A stretch of 64,000 nt of DNA, taken from Bordetella genomosp. 2 (GTDB taxonomy: Bacteria; Pseudomonadota; Gammaproteobacteria; Burkholderiales; Burkholderiaceae_B). The notes under the pieces were generated by a model, which was given only the letters and a program-made list of their open reading frames with translations, ran no database searches and was not told where the DNA came from. Below are positions 58,265 to 64,000 of the stretch, piece after piece. The first letter of the stretch is position 1. Each line of letters opens with the position of its first letter. Location: the NCBI RefSeq assembly GCF_002261345.1, contig NZ_NEVT01000009.1, forward strand, positions 459,803 through 523,802, in the 5' to 3' direction. Position numbers and translations under genes: made by a program.

Positions 58265-59140
58265 ATGAGCACTACCGCACAGGGCATCGTGTTGCGCCCG
58301 GAGGTCGAGCACGCCTTGCCGCCCCTGCCCGGGCTGGCGGCCGAGGCGCCGCTGCCCTGGCATGAACGGCTGCGCCAGCACGCGGCGCTGCGCAAGACGG
58401 TCATCCTGCTGGCGCTGGCCCTGCTGTGGGAGGCCGCCGCCCGCTATACGGGCAACGACCTGCTGTTGCCGGGCGCCTGGCAGACCGCCCAGGCGTTCGC
58501 GCGCGGCCTGGCCGACGGCGAGCTGCCGGCGCGCGCGGCGCAGTCGCTGGCGGTGTTGCTCAAGGGTTATGCGGCCGGCATCGCGCTGGCCTTCCTGCTG
58601 ACCACGCTGGCCGTTTCCACGCGCCTGGGCCGCGACGTGCTGTCGACGCTGACGGCCATGTTCAACCCGCTGCCCGCTATTGCGCTGCTGCCCCTGGCCC
58701 TGTTGTGGTTTGGCCTGGGCGAAGGCAGCCTGGTGTTCGTGCTGATCCACTCCGTGCTGTGGGCGCTGGCGCTGAATATTTATTCGGGCTTCCTGGCCGT
58801 GCCGGAGACCCTGCGCATGGCCGGCCGCAATTACGGCCTGAAAGGCCCGCGCTATGTCCTGGGCATCCTGGTGCCGGCGGCCTTGCCGGCTATCGTGGCG
58901 GGCCTGCGCATCGGCTGGGCCTTCGCCTGGCGCACCCTGATCGCGGCCGAGCTGGTGTTCGGCGCATCGAGCGGCCGGGGCGGCCTGGGATGGTTCATTT
59001 TCCAGAACCGCAACGAACTCTATACCGATCGGGTCTTCGCCGGCCTGGCGGCGGTGGTGATCATCGGCCTGGCGGTGGAGAACCTGGTGTTCAACACGCT
59101 GGAGCGTGTCACGGTGCGCCGCTGGGGCATGCAGCGCTGA
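58265..59140 (+). CDS. Nitrate/sulfonate/taurine-type ABC transporter permease
   Basis: 291 residues from ATG 58265 (MSTTAQGIVLRPEVEHALPP). Six membrane segments; EAA loop with RMAGRNYGLKGPRYVLGILV then PAALPAIVAGLRIGW. Resembles SsuC/TauC. Last gene of the operon with the dioxygenase; no ssuD-type monooxygenase is present. Confidence 0.9.
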   Translation: MSTTAQGIVLRPEVEHALPPLPGLAAEAPLPWHERLRQHAALRKTVILLALALLWEAAARYTGNDLLLPGAWQTAQAFARGLADGELPARAAQSLAVLLKGYAAGIALAFLLTTLAVSTRLGRDVLSTLTAMFNPLPAIALLPLALLWFGLGEGSLVFVLIHSVLWALALNIYSGFLAVPETLRMAGRNYGLKGPRYVLGILVPAALPAIVAGLRIGWAFAWRTLIAAELVFGASSGRGGLGWFIFQNRNELYTDRVFAGLAAVVIIGLAVENLVFNTLERVTVRRWGMQR

Positions 59141-59144
59141 ACTG

Positions 59145-59170
59145 GCGCCGGGCCCGCCCGGGCCCGGCGC
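59145..59170. terminator. 12-bp hairpin between the permease and katA
   Basis: GCGCCGGGCCCG (59145-59156) and its reverse complement (59159-59170) with a 2-nt centre, in the gap of two convergent genes. Very GC-rich; no clear T-run. Probable bidirectional terminator. Confidence 0.65.
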
Positions 59171-59182
59171 GGCGGGTTTACT

Positions 59183-60622
59183 TCACTTCAGGCCCAGCGC
59201 GGCCGCCACGCCGGCGGCGTAGTCCGGGTCGGCCCGCCGGAAGTGCTCCAGCTGGCGGCGCTGGATGTATTCCGGCACGCCCGCCATGTGGCGGGCGATG
59301 TTGCCGAACAACTGCTGCTTCTGGTCGTCGTTCATCAGGCGGAACAGCGCGCCCGGTTGCGAGTAGTAGTCCTCGTCGACACGATGGCTCCAGCGGTCGG
59401 CCGGCTGGCCGTCGAGCGCCAGCGGCGGTTCGGCGGCCGAGGGCGCCTCGAGCCATTCGCCGGCGCTGTTGGGCTCGTAGTTGACCGTGCCGCCGTGGTT
59501 GCCGTCGACCCGCCCGGCGCCGTCGCGGTGGAAGCTGTGGAACGGACAGCGCGGCGCGTTGACCGGCACCTGGTGGTGGTTCACGCCCAGGCGATAGCGG
59601 TGCGCGTCGCCGTACGAGAACAGGCGGCCCTGCAGCATCTTGTCGGGCGAGAAGCCGATGCCGGGAACCACATTGGCCGGGGTGAAGGCGGCCTGCTCGA
59701 CTTCCGCGAAATAGTTCTCCGGGTTGCGGTTCAGCTCGATGGTGCCGACGTCGATCAGCGGGTAGTCGGCGTGCGGCCAGACCTTGGTCAGGTCGAACGG
59801 GTTGATGTGGTAGGTGGCGGCGTCGGCCTCGGGCATGACCTGGATCTTCATGGCCCAGCGCGGGAAATTGCCCTGCTCGATGTTGTCGTACAGGTCGCGC
59901 TGCGCGCTCTCGCGGTCGTGGCCCACCAGCTCGGCGGCCTGCGCGTCCGTGAAGTTGGCGATGCCCTGCAGCGACTTGAAGTGGAACTTCACGTAGAAGC
60001 GTTCGCCTTGCGCATTGATGAAGCTGAAGGTGTGCGAGCCGAAGCCGTGCTGCTGGCGGTAGTTCTGCGGCAGGCCGCGGTCGCTCATGACGATGGTGAC
60101 CTGGTGCAGCGATTCCGGGTTCAGCGACCAGAAGTCCCAGGCGGCCGTGGCGCTGCGCAGGTTGGTCTGCGGGTCGCGCTTCTGCGTATGGATGAAGTCG
60201 GGGAATTTCAGCGGGTCGCGCAGGAAGAACACCGGCGTGTTGTTGCCGACCAGGTCCCAGTTGCCTTCTTCCGTGTAGAACTTGATGGCGAAGCCGCGCA
60301 CATCGCGCTCGGCGTCGGCGGCGCCGCGCTCGCCCGCCACGGTGGAAAAGCGGATGAACAACGGGGTCTGCTTGCCTACCTGCGAGAACAGCCTGGCGCG
60401 CGTGTAGCGCGTGATGTCATGGGTGATGGTAAGCGTGCCGTACGCGCCCGAGCCCTTGGCGTGGACGACGCGTTCCGGGATGCGCTCGCGGGCGAAATGC
60501 GCCAGCTTGTCGATCAGCCAGACGTCCTGCAGCAGCACGGGGCCGCGCGGCCCGGCGGTAAGGGAATGGTTGTTGTTGGCGACCGGGGCGCCGGCGGCGG
60601 TGGTCAGAGTCTTGTCGGTCAT
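59183..60622 (-). CDS. katA: Monofunctional haem catalase
   Basis: 479 residues from ATG 60622 ([20 protein letters not shown]); upstream in-frame residues are not family-like. Small-subunit clade III catalase. Catalytic His54 ([10 protein letters not shown]) and Asn127 ([12 protein letters not shown]) and haem-ligand Tyr337 ([13 protein letters not shown]) are intact. Cytoplasmic, breaks down hydrogen peroxide. A single katA-type catalase is known in B. pertussis. Monocistronic, between two hairpin terminators. Confidence 0.96.
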   Translation of the reverse strand: MTDKTLTTAAGAPVANNNHSLTAGPRGPVLLQDVWLIDKLAHFARERIPERVVHAKGSGAYGTLTITHDITRYTRARLFSQVGKQTPLFIRFSTVAGERGAADAERDVRGFAIKFYTEEGNWDLVGNNTPVFFLRDPLKFPDFIHTQKRDPQTNLRSATAAWDFWSLNPESLHQVTIVMSDRGLPQNYRQQHGFGSHTFSFINAQGERFYVKFHFKSLQGIANFTDAQAAELVGHDRESAQRDLYDNIEQGNFPRWAMKIQVMPEADAATYHINPFDLTKVWPHADYPLIDVGTIELNRNPENYFAEVEQAAFTPANVVPGIGFSPDKMLQGRLFSYGDAHRYRLGVNHHQVPVNAPRCPFHSFHRDGAGRVDGNHGGTVNYEPNSAGEWLEAPSAAEPPLALDGQPADRWSHRVDEDYYSQPGALFRLMNDDQKQQLFGNIARHMAGVPEYIQRRQLEHFRRADPDYAAGVAAALGLK

Positions 60623-60726
60623 GGCGATTCCATCTCGTAATGGCGGCAAGCCGCGGTGATCGGGTGCCGGCCCGGGGCAGGCACGCATCAATGATAGGAG
60701 CGAGATATGACCGAGGGGAAATTGAT

Positions 60727-60746
60727 TTATTGACTCTTGACAATAA
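60727..60746 (-). promoter_or_regulatory. Palindrome upstream of katA
   Basis: TTATTG (60727-60732) and CAATAA (60741-60746), 8-nt spacer, about 105 bases before the katA start in an AT-rich stretch. May be a binding site for the oxidative-stress or iron regulator of katA; it does not clearly match an OxyR or Fur consensus. Confidence 0.35.
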
Positions 60747-60794
60747 ACAAAAACTAACAAGCCTGCTATGTCGATAAATTCTACATAGCAGGCT
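60747..60794 (-). terminator. Intrinsic terminator of the yidC operon
   Basis: 12-bp stem AGCCTGCTATGT (60760-60771)/ACATAGCAGGCT (60783-60794), 11-nt loop. On the minus strand it is followed by a T-rich run (TTGTTAGTTTTTG). It lies 36 bases past the yidC stop and separates yidC from katA. Confidence 0.85.
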
Positions 60795-60829
60795 CGGGAT
60801 GGCAGGCGGCGCCGGATACCCGCGCGGGG

Positions 60830-62518
60830 CTAGCGGCTGGCCGCCTGGGCCGTCTTGCGCTCGAGGTTGCGCGTGATGGTCCATTGCTGGGCGATGGACA
60901 GGGTGTTGTTCACGCACCAGTACAGCACCAGGCCGGCCGGGAAGAAGAACATCATCCCGCCGAACACCAGCGGCATGATCATCATGACCTTGGCCTGGAT
61001 GGGATCGGGCGGCGTGGGGTTGAGCTTGATCTGCAGGAACATGGTGGCCATCATCACCGCCGGCAGGATGAAGTACGGATCGCGCACCGACAGGTCATGC
61101 ACCCAGAGGATCCAGGGCGCGCCGCGCATCTCGACGCTGGCCAGCAGCACCCAGTACAGCGCGATGAACACCGGGATCTGCACCACCATGGGCAGGCAGC
61201 CGCCCAGCGGGTTGATCTTCTCGGTGCGGTACATCTCCATCATGGCCTGGTTGAGTTTCTGGCGGTCGTCGCCGTACTTTTCCTTCAGGGCCTGCAGGCG
61301 CGGGGCGACCTGCTTCATGCGCGCCATCGAGCGGTAGCTGGCGGCGGCCAGCGGGAAGAACACCGCCTTGATGATCACCGTCAGGGCGACGATGGCCCAG
61401 CCCCAGTTGCCCAGCAGGCCGTGCAGCCAGGTCAGCAGCGAGAACAGCGGCTTGGCGATGATGGTCAGCCAGCCGTAGTCGACCACCAGCTCCAGGCCCG
61501 GCGCCAGCGCGCCCATGGCCTTCTGGTCCTGCGGGCCGACCCACAGGTGCGAATCGACCTGGGCGGTGGCGCCCGGCTGCACCGCGCCGACGGCCTCGAT
61601 GCTGCGCGCGGCGTACAGGTTGGGCTGGACTTGCAGCAGCTCGTTGGTGCGCGGCTTGCCTTGCGGCGGGATCCACGCGGTCGCGAAGTAATGCTGCACG
61701 ATGGCCAGCCAGCCGTTGTCGGCCTGGCGGATGTAGTCGCCCTTGTTCTTGGCGATGTCCGAGAAGGTGATCTTCTGGAATTTCTCTTGTTCGGAGTAAA
61801 CCGCCACGCCCGTGAAGGTATGGTAGAAGCTGGACGTGTCGGCCGGATCGTTGCCGTCGCGCTCGAGCTGCAGGTACAGCGAGGGCGACAGGGGTTCGCC
61901 GGCGGTGTTGGTCAGCGCGTGCTGGACGTCGATGTCGTAGCGGCCGCGATGCAGGGTGTAGGTCTTGGTGACTTTCAGGCCGCCCGATTCGGCCTCGAAG
62001 GCCACCTTCAGGGCGTCGCCGGTGAGCTCGCGCTCGCTCGACACCAGGCGGAACGGCGTCTGGTGGGTGGGGAAGCTCTGGCCGTTGGGCGCCCCGACCA
62101 GGCCCGACTGCACCACGTAGGTCAGTTCAGGCGAGCGGTCGAGCAACACGGTGGGCTTGTTGGGCTGGCCGGCGGTCGGGTACTTCAGCAGTTCGGCCCG
62201 CACCAGTTGGGCGCCGGTGGTGTCGAAGGTCAGGCGCAGCACGTCGGTCGTGATCACAACCTGCTCGGCGCGCGTCGGCGCCGGGGTCGTGGCGCCCGGC
62301 ACCGTGCTGGGGGCGGCGGGCGTGGTGGGCACCGACGGCGTGGAAGCCGGCGCGGGCTGGCCGTTGGCGGCCGTTTGCTGGCCCGGCGCCTGCGCGGCGT
62401 CGCTCGCGGGGGGCGTACCAAACAGCGACGGCTTGCCGGTATGGATTTGCCAGTTGTTCCACAGGAGCAACAGCGAGAAGGAGAAGATCATCCAGAGGAT
62501 GGTTCGTCGGATATCCAT
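60830..62518 (-). CDS. yidC: Membrane protein insertase YidC
   Basis: 562 residues, the length of gram-negative YidC. N-terminal membrane anchor (MDIRRTILWMIFSFSLLLLW), a Pro/Thr/Ala-rich linker, the large periplasmic beta-domain (about 90-340), then the core of five membrane segments with the hydrophilic-groove Arg (SYRSMARMKQVAPRLQ) and GCLPMVVQIPVFIALYWVLL. Inserts and folds inner-membrane proteins with or without SecYEG. Part of rpmH-rnpA-yidD-yidC. Confidence 0.97.
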   Translation of the reverse strand: MDIRRTILWMIFSFSLLLLWNNWQIHTGKPSLFGTPPASDAAQAPGQQTAANGQPAPASTPSVPTTPAAPSTVPGATTPAPTRAEQVVITTDVLRLTFDTTGAQLVRAELLKYPTAGQPNKPTVLLDRSPELTYVVQSGLVGAPNGQSFPTHQTPFRLVSSERELTGDALKVAFEAESGGLKVTKTYTLHRGRYDIDVQHALTNTAGEPLSPSLYLQLERDGNDPADTSSFYHTFTGVAVYSEQEKFQKITFSDIAKNKGDYIRQADNGWLAIVQHYFATAWIPPQGKPRTNELLQVQPNLYAARSIEAVGAVQPGATAQVDSHLWVGPQDQKAMGALAPGLELVVDYGWLTIIAKPLFSLLTWLHGLLGNWGWAIVALTVIIKAVFFPLAAASYRSMARMKQVAPRLQALKEKYGDDRQKLNQAMMEMYRTEKINPLGGCLPMVVQIPVFIALYWVLLASVEMRGAPWILWVHDLSVRDPYFILPAVMMATMFLQIKLNPTPPDPIQAKVMMIMPLVFGGMMFFFPAGLVLYWCVNNTLSIAQQWTITRNLERKTAQAASR

Positions 62519-62578
62519 GGTGCCTACGGTTGTATACGGGCCGGCCGAAATCGGGACGGCAAACCCGCGAGTTTAGCG

Positions 62579-62851
62579 TCAATCGGGACCAGTGCGGCGG
62601 TCATGCGCGCAGCACGCGGTCCCGGCGGAGGGGCGCGGCGCCGGGACCGGATCATGTCCGCCCGGCGACCAGGGGTGGCAGCGGCCGATGCGGCGGGCCG
62701 CCAGCCACGCCCCGCGCCATGCGCCGTGCTGCTCGATGGCCTGGATGGCATAGGCCGAGCAGGTCGGGGTGAAACGGCACTGCCGGCCGAGCCAGGGGCT
62801 CAGGAAAAACCGGTAGAACCGGATCGGCGCGATGAACAGGGCCTTCAGCAT
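62579..62851 (-). CDS. yidD: Membrane protein insertion efficiency factor YidD
   Basis: 90 residues; the conserved core [20 protein letters not shown] and [20 protein letters not shown] is intact. A small amphipathic protein associated with YidC. It overlaps the rnpA end by seven bases and precedes yidC by 60 bases, the standard order. Confidence 0.95.
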   Translation of the reverse strand: MLKALFIAPIRFYRFFLSPWLGRQCRFTPTCSAYAIQAIEQHGAWRGAWLAARRIGRCHPWSPGGHDPVPAPRPSAGTACCAHDRRTGPD

Positions 62852-63213
62852 GGCCGTACTCGCGCAAAGTGAGCGTCCACTTCGGCGCGTGCCAGGCGCT
62901 TCAGTTCGGTCAGCGAGACGGCCGCGGCCTTGCTGTGCAGGCGCACCACGTAGTCTTGCGGCGGCAGGTCCAGCCGGCGGTGCCGGAATGATTCGCGGAT
63001 GACCCGCTTGAGGGCGTTGCGCGTGGTGGCATGCGCGGCGTAGCGCTTGGCGATGACCATGCCCAGCCGCGCCTGGCCCGCGGGCGGGCTGGCCGGCGGC
63101 GCGGCGCTGAGAATGAAGAAAGCCCCTCGGGCCAGTCGCCGCCCTTTCAGGGCGGCGGCGAACTCGGAGGGGCGATGCAGCCGCGCCTCGGGAGGAAGCG
63201 TGGCGCGCGGCAT
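62845..63213 (-). CDS. rnpA: Ribonuclease P protein component
   Basis: 122 residues from ATG 63213 ([20 protein letters not shown]). Binds RNase P RNA for 5' processing of tRNA precursors. The RNR-like motif [20 protein letters not shown] and the [12 protein letters not shown] segment are present. A much longer open frame upstream overlaps rpmH and dnaA and is not real. 50 bases after rpmH. Confidence 0.95.
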   Translation of the reverse strand: MPRATLPPEARLHRPSEFAAALKGRRLARGAFFILSAAPPASPPAGQARLGMVIAKRYAAHATTRNALKRVIRESFRHRRLDLPPQDYVVRLHSKAAAVSLTELKRLARAEVDAHFARVRPC

Positions 63214-63263
63214 GGACGACCGGTGGGGCGATGCGCGAAGAGCGGCAGCTACCGGTTGCGGCC

Positions 63264-63398
63264 TTAGACGGCCAGGCGCTTGCGGCCCTTGGCGCGGCGG
63301 GCGTTCAGCACGGCACGGCCGCCACGGGTTTTCATGCGCACGCGAAAGCCGTGGGTACGCTTGCGGCGGGTAACGGAAGGTTGGTAGGTGCGTTTCAT
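63264..63398 (-). CDS. rpmH: Ribosomal protein bL34
   Basis: 44 residues, [20 protein letters not shown] then [20 protein letters not shown], ending RLAV. It was read directly from the minus strand because it is too short for most gene lists. 50S subunit protein, universally first in the rpmH-rnpA operon and divergent from dnaA. Confidence 0.98.
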   Translation of the reverse strand: MKRTYQPSVTRRKRTHGFRVRMKTRGGRAVLNARRAKGRKRLAV

Positions 63399-63421
63399 GG
63401 ACGATCCACAAAAAGAACAAC

Positions 63422-63520
63422 GTCAGAAGGGACCTGCCCGACGGGTTCCCGGCCGGGGCGTGCCCCGGCGCTCTTCGCGGCTGGCGGTGGCCCCGCCGCA
63501 CGTAAAAGGAACCTTCTGAC
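63422..63520 (-). promoter_or_regulatory. Long hairpin in the rpmH leader
   Basis: GTCAGAAGG (63422-63430) and CCTTCTGAC (63512-63520) are perfect complements enclosing 81 GC-rich nucleotides that themselves contain GCCGGGGCG/CGCCCCGGC-type stems (63450-63470). It lies between the promoter (63545-63573) and the rpmH start, so it would be transcribed. Could be an autoregulatory leader for bL34; inference. Confidence 0.45.
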
Positions 63521-63544
63521 AGACAGAATTCGGAAAAGCCCATC

Positions 63545-63573
63545 ATTTCAGCAAGTTTTCTCTGCCTTGTCAA
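63545..63573 (-). promoter_or_regulatory. Sigma-70-type promoter of rpmH
   Basis: Minus strand TTGACA (63573-63568, perfect), 17 bases, TGAAAT (63550-63545, four of six matches). Predicted transcription start near 63538, giving a leader of about 140 nt before the rpmH ATG. Confidence 0.7.
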
Positions 63574-63613
63574 ACAGTTACGCCCTGAACCCAGGGACGT
63601 AACAGTCCCGGCC

Positions 63614-63622
63614 TGTGGATAA
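63614..63622. promoter_or_regulatory. DnaA box in the dnaA promoter region
   Basis: TGTGGATAA (perfect TTATCCACA on the minus strand), 45 bases before the dnaA ATG, overlapping the likely -35 area of a promoter whose -10 is TAGAAT (63640-63645). Suggests DnaA autoregulation. Only one box was seen in this gap. Confidence 0.7.
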
Positions 63623-63666
63623 CCTACCCTCAGGCAAGGTAGAATCGAGGTTTGAATAAGAGCGAC

Positions 63667-64000
63667 ATGAAAGAATTCTGGCAGACCTGCGTCAGTCGTC
63701 TTGAGCAGGAACTCCCCCCTCAACAGATCAGCGCCTGGATACGGCCGCTGGTGCCACTTGCGTTCGACGAGACGCAGGCAGTTTTGCGCGTAGCCGCGCC
63801 CAACCGCTTCAAGCTCGATTGGGTGCGCAAGAACTTTTCTCACCAGATAGAGGCCCTGGCGGCCGAATGGTTCCAGCGGCCGGTGCAGGTGGCGTTCGAG
63901 CTGCCGGCCAGCGGGGCGGCCCCGCGCATGCCGGCCGCGTCGCCGGCGCCCGCGCCCGCCGCCGCGCCATCCGCCCCGGCGTCCGCGCCGGCGCAGGCGG
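63667..64000 (+). CDS. dnaA: Chromosomal replication initiator DnaA, N-terminal part (runs off the window)
   Basis: 111 residues visible: domain I ([51 protein letters not shown]) that mediates DnaA-DnaA and helicase loader contacts, followed by the Ala/Pro-rich linker of domain II. The AAA+ and DNA-binding domains lie outside. Divergent from rpmH, as is usual. Confidence 0.97.
   Translation, partial: MKEFWQTCVSRLEQELPPQQISAWIRPLVPLAFDETQAVLRVAAPNRFKLDWVRKNFSHQIEALAAEWFQRPVQVAFELPASGAAPRMPAASPAPAPAAAPSAPASAPAQA

Noticed and set aside
60727..60746. FNR/OxyR-type box at the katA palindrome
   Set aside because: TTGAC-N4-GACAA does not match TTGAT-N4-ATCAA, and the spacing does not fit the ATAG-based OxyR pattern; kept only as an unnamed palindrome.
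62845..63843. 332-codon frame upstream-extending rnpA
   Set aside because: The extra N-terminal 210 residues cross rpmH and the dnaA start; the family-like protein begins at 63213.

Overview
This is a high-GC betaproteobacterial chromosome segment that I assign to Bordetella, in the classical pertussis/bronchiseptica lineage. The evidence is an intact IS481 at 23.4-24.4 kb with its typical CTAG-centred 6-bp target duplication, a tctDE-tctCBA locus organised like the bctDE-bctCBA citrate locus described in B. pertussis, and the dnaA/rpmH/mnmE and mnmG/rsmG/parAB clusters lying close together. The sequence alone does not settle the species. IS481 points to B. pertussis, while a complete, undamaged nitrate respiration locus would be surprising for a nitrate-negative organism.

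Layout. 1-7.6 kb (minus): start of rpoB, then rplL, rplJ, rplA, rplK, nusG, secE, tRNA-Trp, tuf and tRNA-Thr/Gly/Tyr, driven in part by a near-consensus promoter ahead of tRNA-Tyr. 7.6-12.9 kb (minus): an overlapping mnmG-rsmG-parA-parB-ansA operon. 12.9-14.6 kb: a gene-free origin-proximal region with four parS centromere sites, two unusual nested hairpin repeats and DnaA boxes. 14.6-16.2 kb: a cold-shock gene and a frameshifted aminotransferase gene. 16.3-21.6 kb (minus): tripartite tricarboxylate transporter tctCBA and its two-component system tctDE. 22-23.4 kb: an ada gene with a palindromic Ada operator and a coupled stand-alone Ada-like zinc domain, then IS481. 25.2-39.9 kb (plus): a nitrate respiration island (two NarK transporters, narGHJI, a parvulin, moaA, a carbonic anhydrase, narXL). 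39.9-47 kb: a Kef-type antiporter, a phosphatase-kinase fusion next to a formate/nitrite channel, a quinone-reductase-like flavoprotein with a divergent TetR regulator, and a secreted alpha/beta hydrolase. 47-63.7 kb: mnmE, a peptide ABC transporter with an M20 amidohydrolase, a TauD-like dioxygenase with a sulfonate/taurine-type ABC transporter, katA, then yidC-yidD-rnpA-rpmH (minus) and the start of dnaA (plus).

The genes fall into four working groups: growth-rate machinery at the left, chromosome segregation and replication start (parABS, DnaA boxes, dnaA), anaerobic nitrate use (transport, reductase, cofactor and chaperone, sensor-regulator) and carboxylate/peptide/sulfonate uptake. The most unusual observations are: (a) Ada has lost three of its four zinc-site cysteines while its translationally coupled neighbour keeps exactly those three and lacks the fourth, downstream of a perfect inverted pair of Ada boxes; (b) two copies of a hairpin element near parS share a 66-nt loop but have different, perfectly self-complementary stems; (c) the palindrome GACTAGTC recurs only upstream of the nitrate transporter and nitrate reductase genes; (d) IS481 sits exactly in the shared stop codons of two convergent genes. 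I worked by eye; no database search, folding program or alignment program was run.
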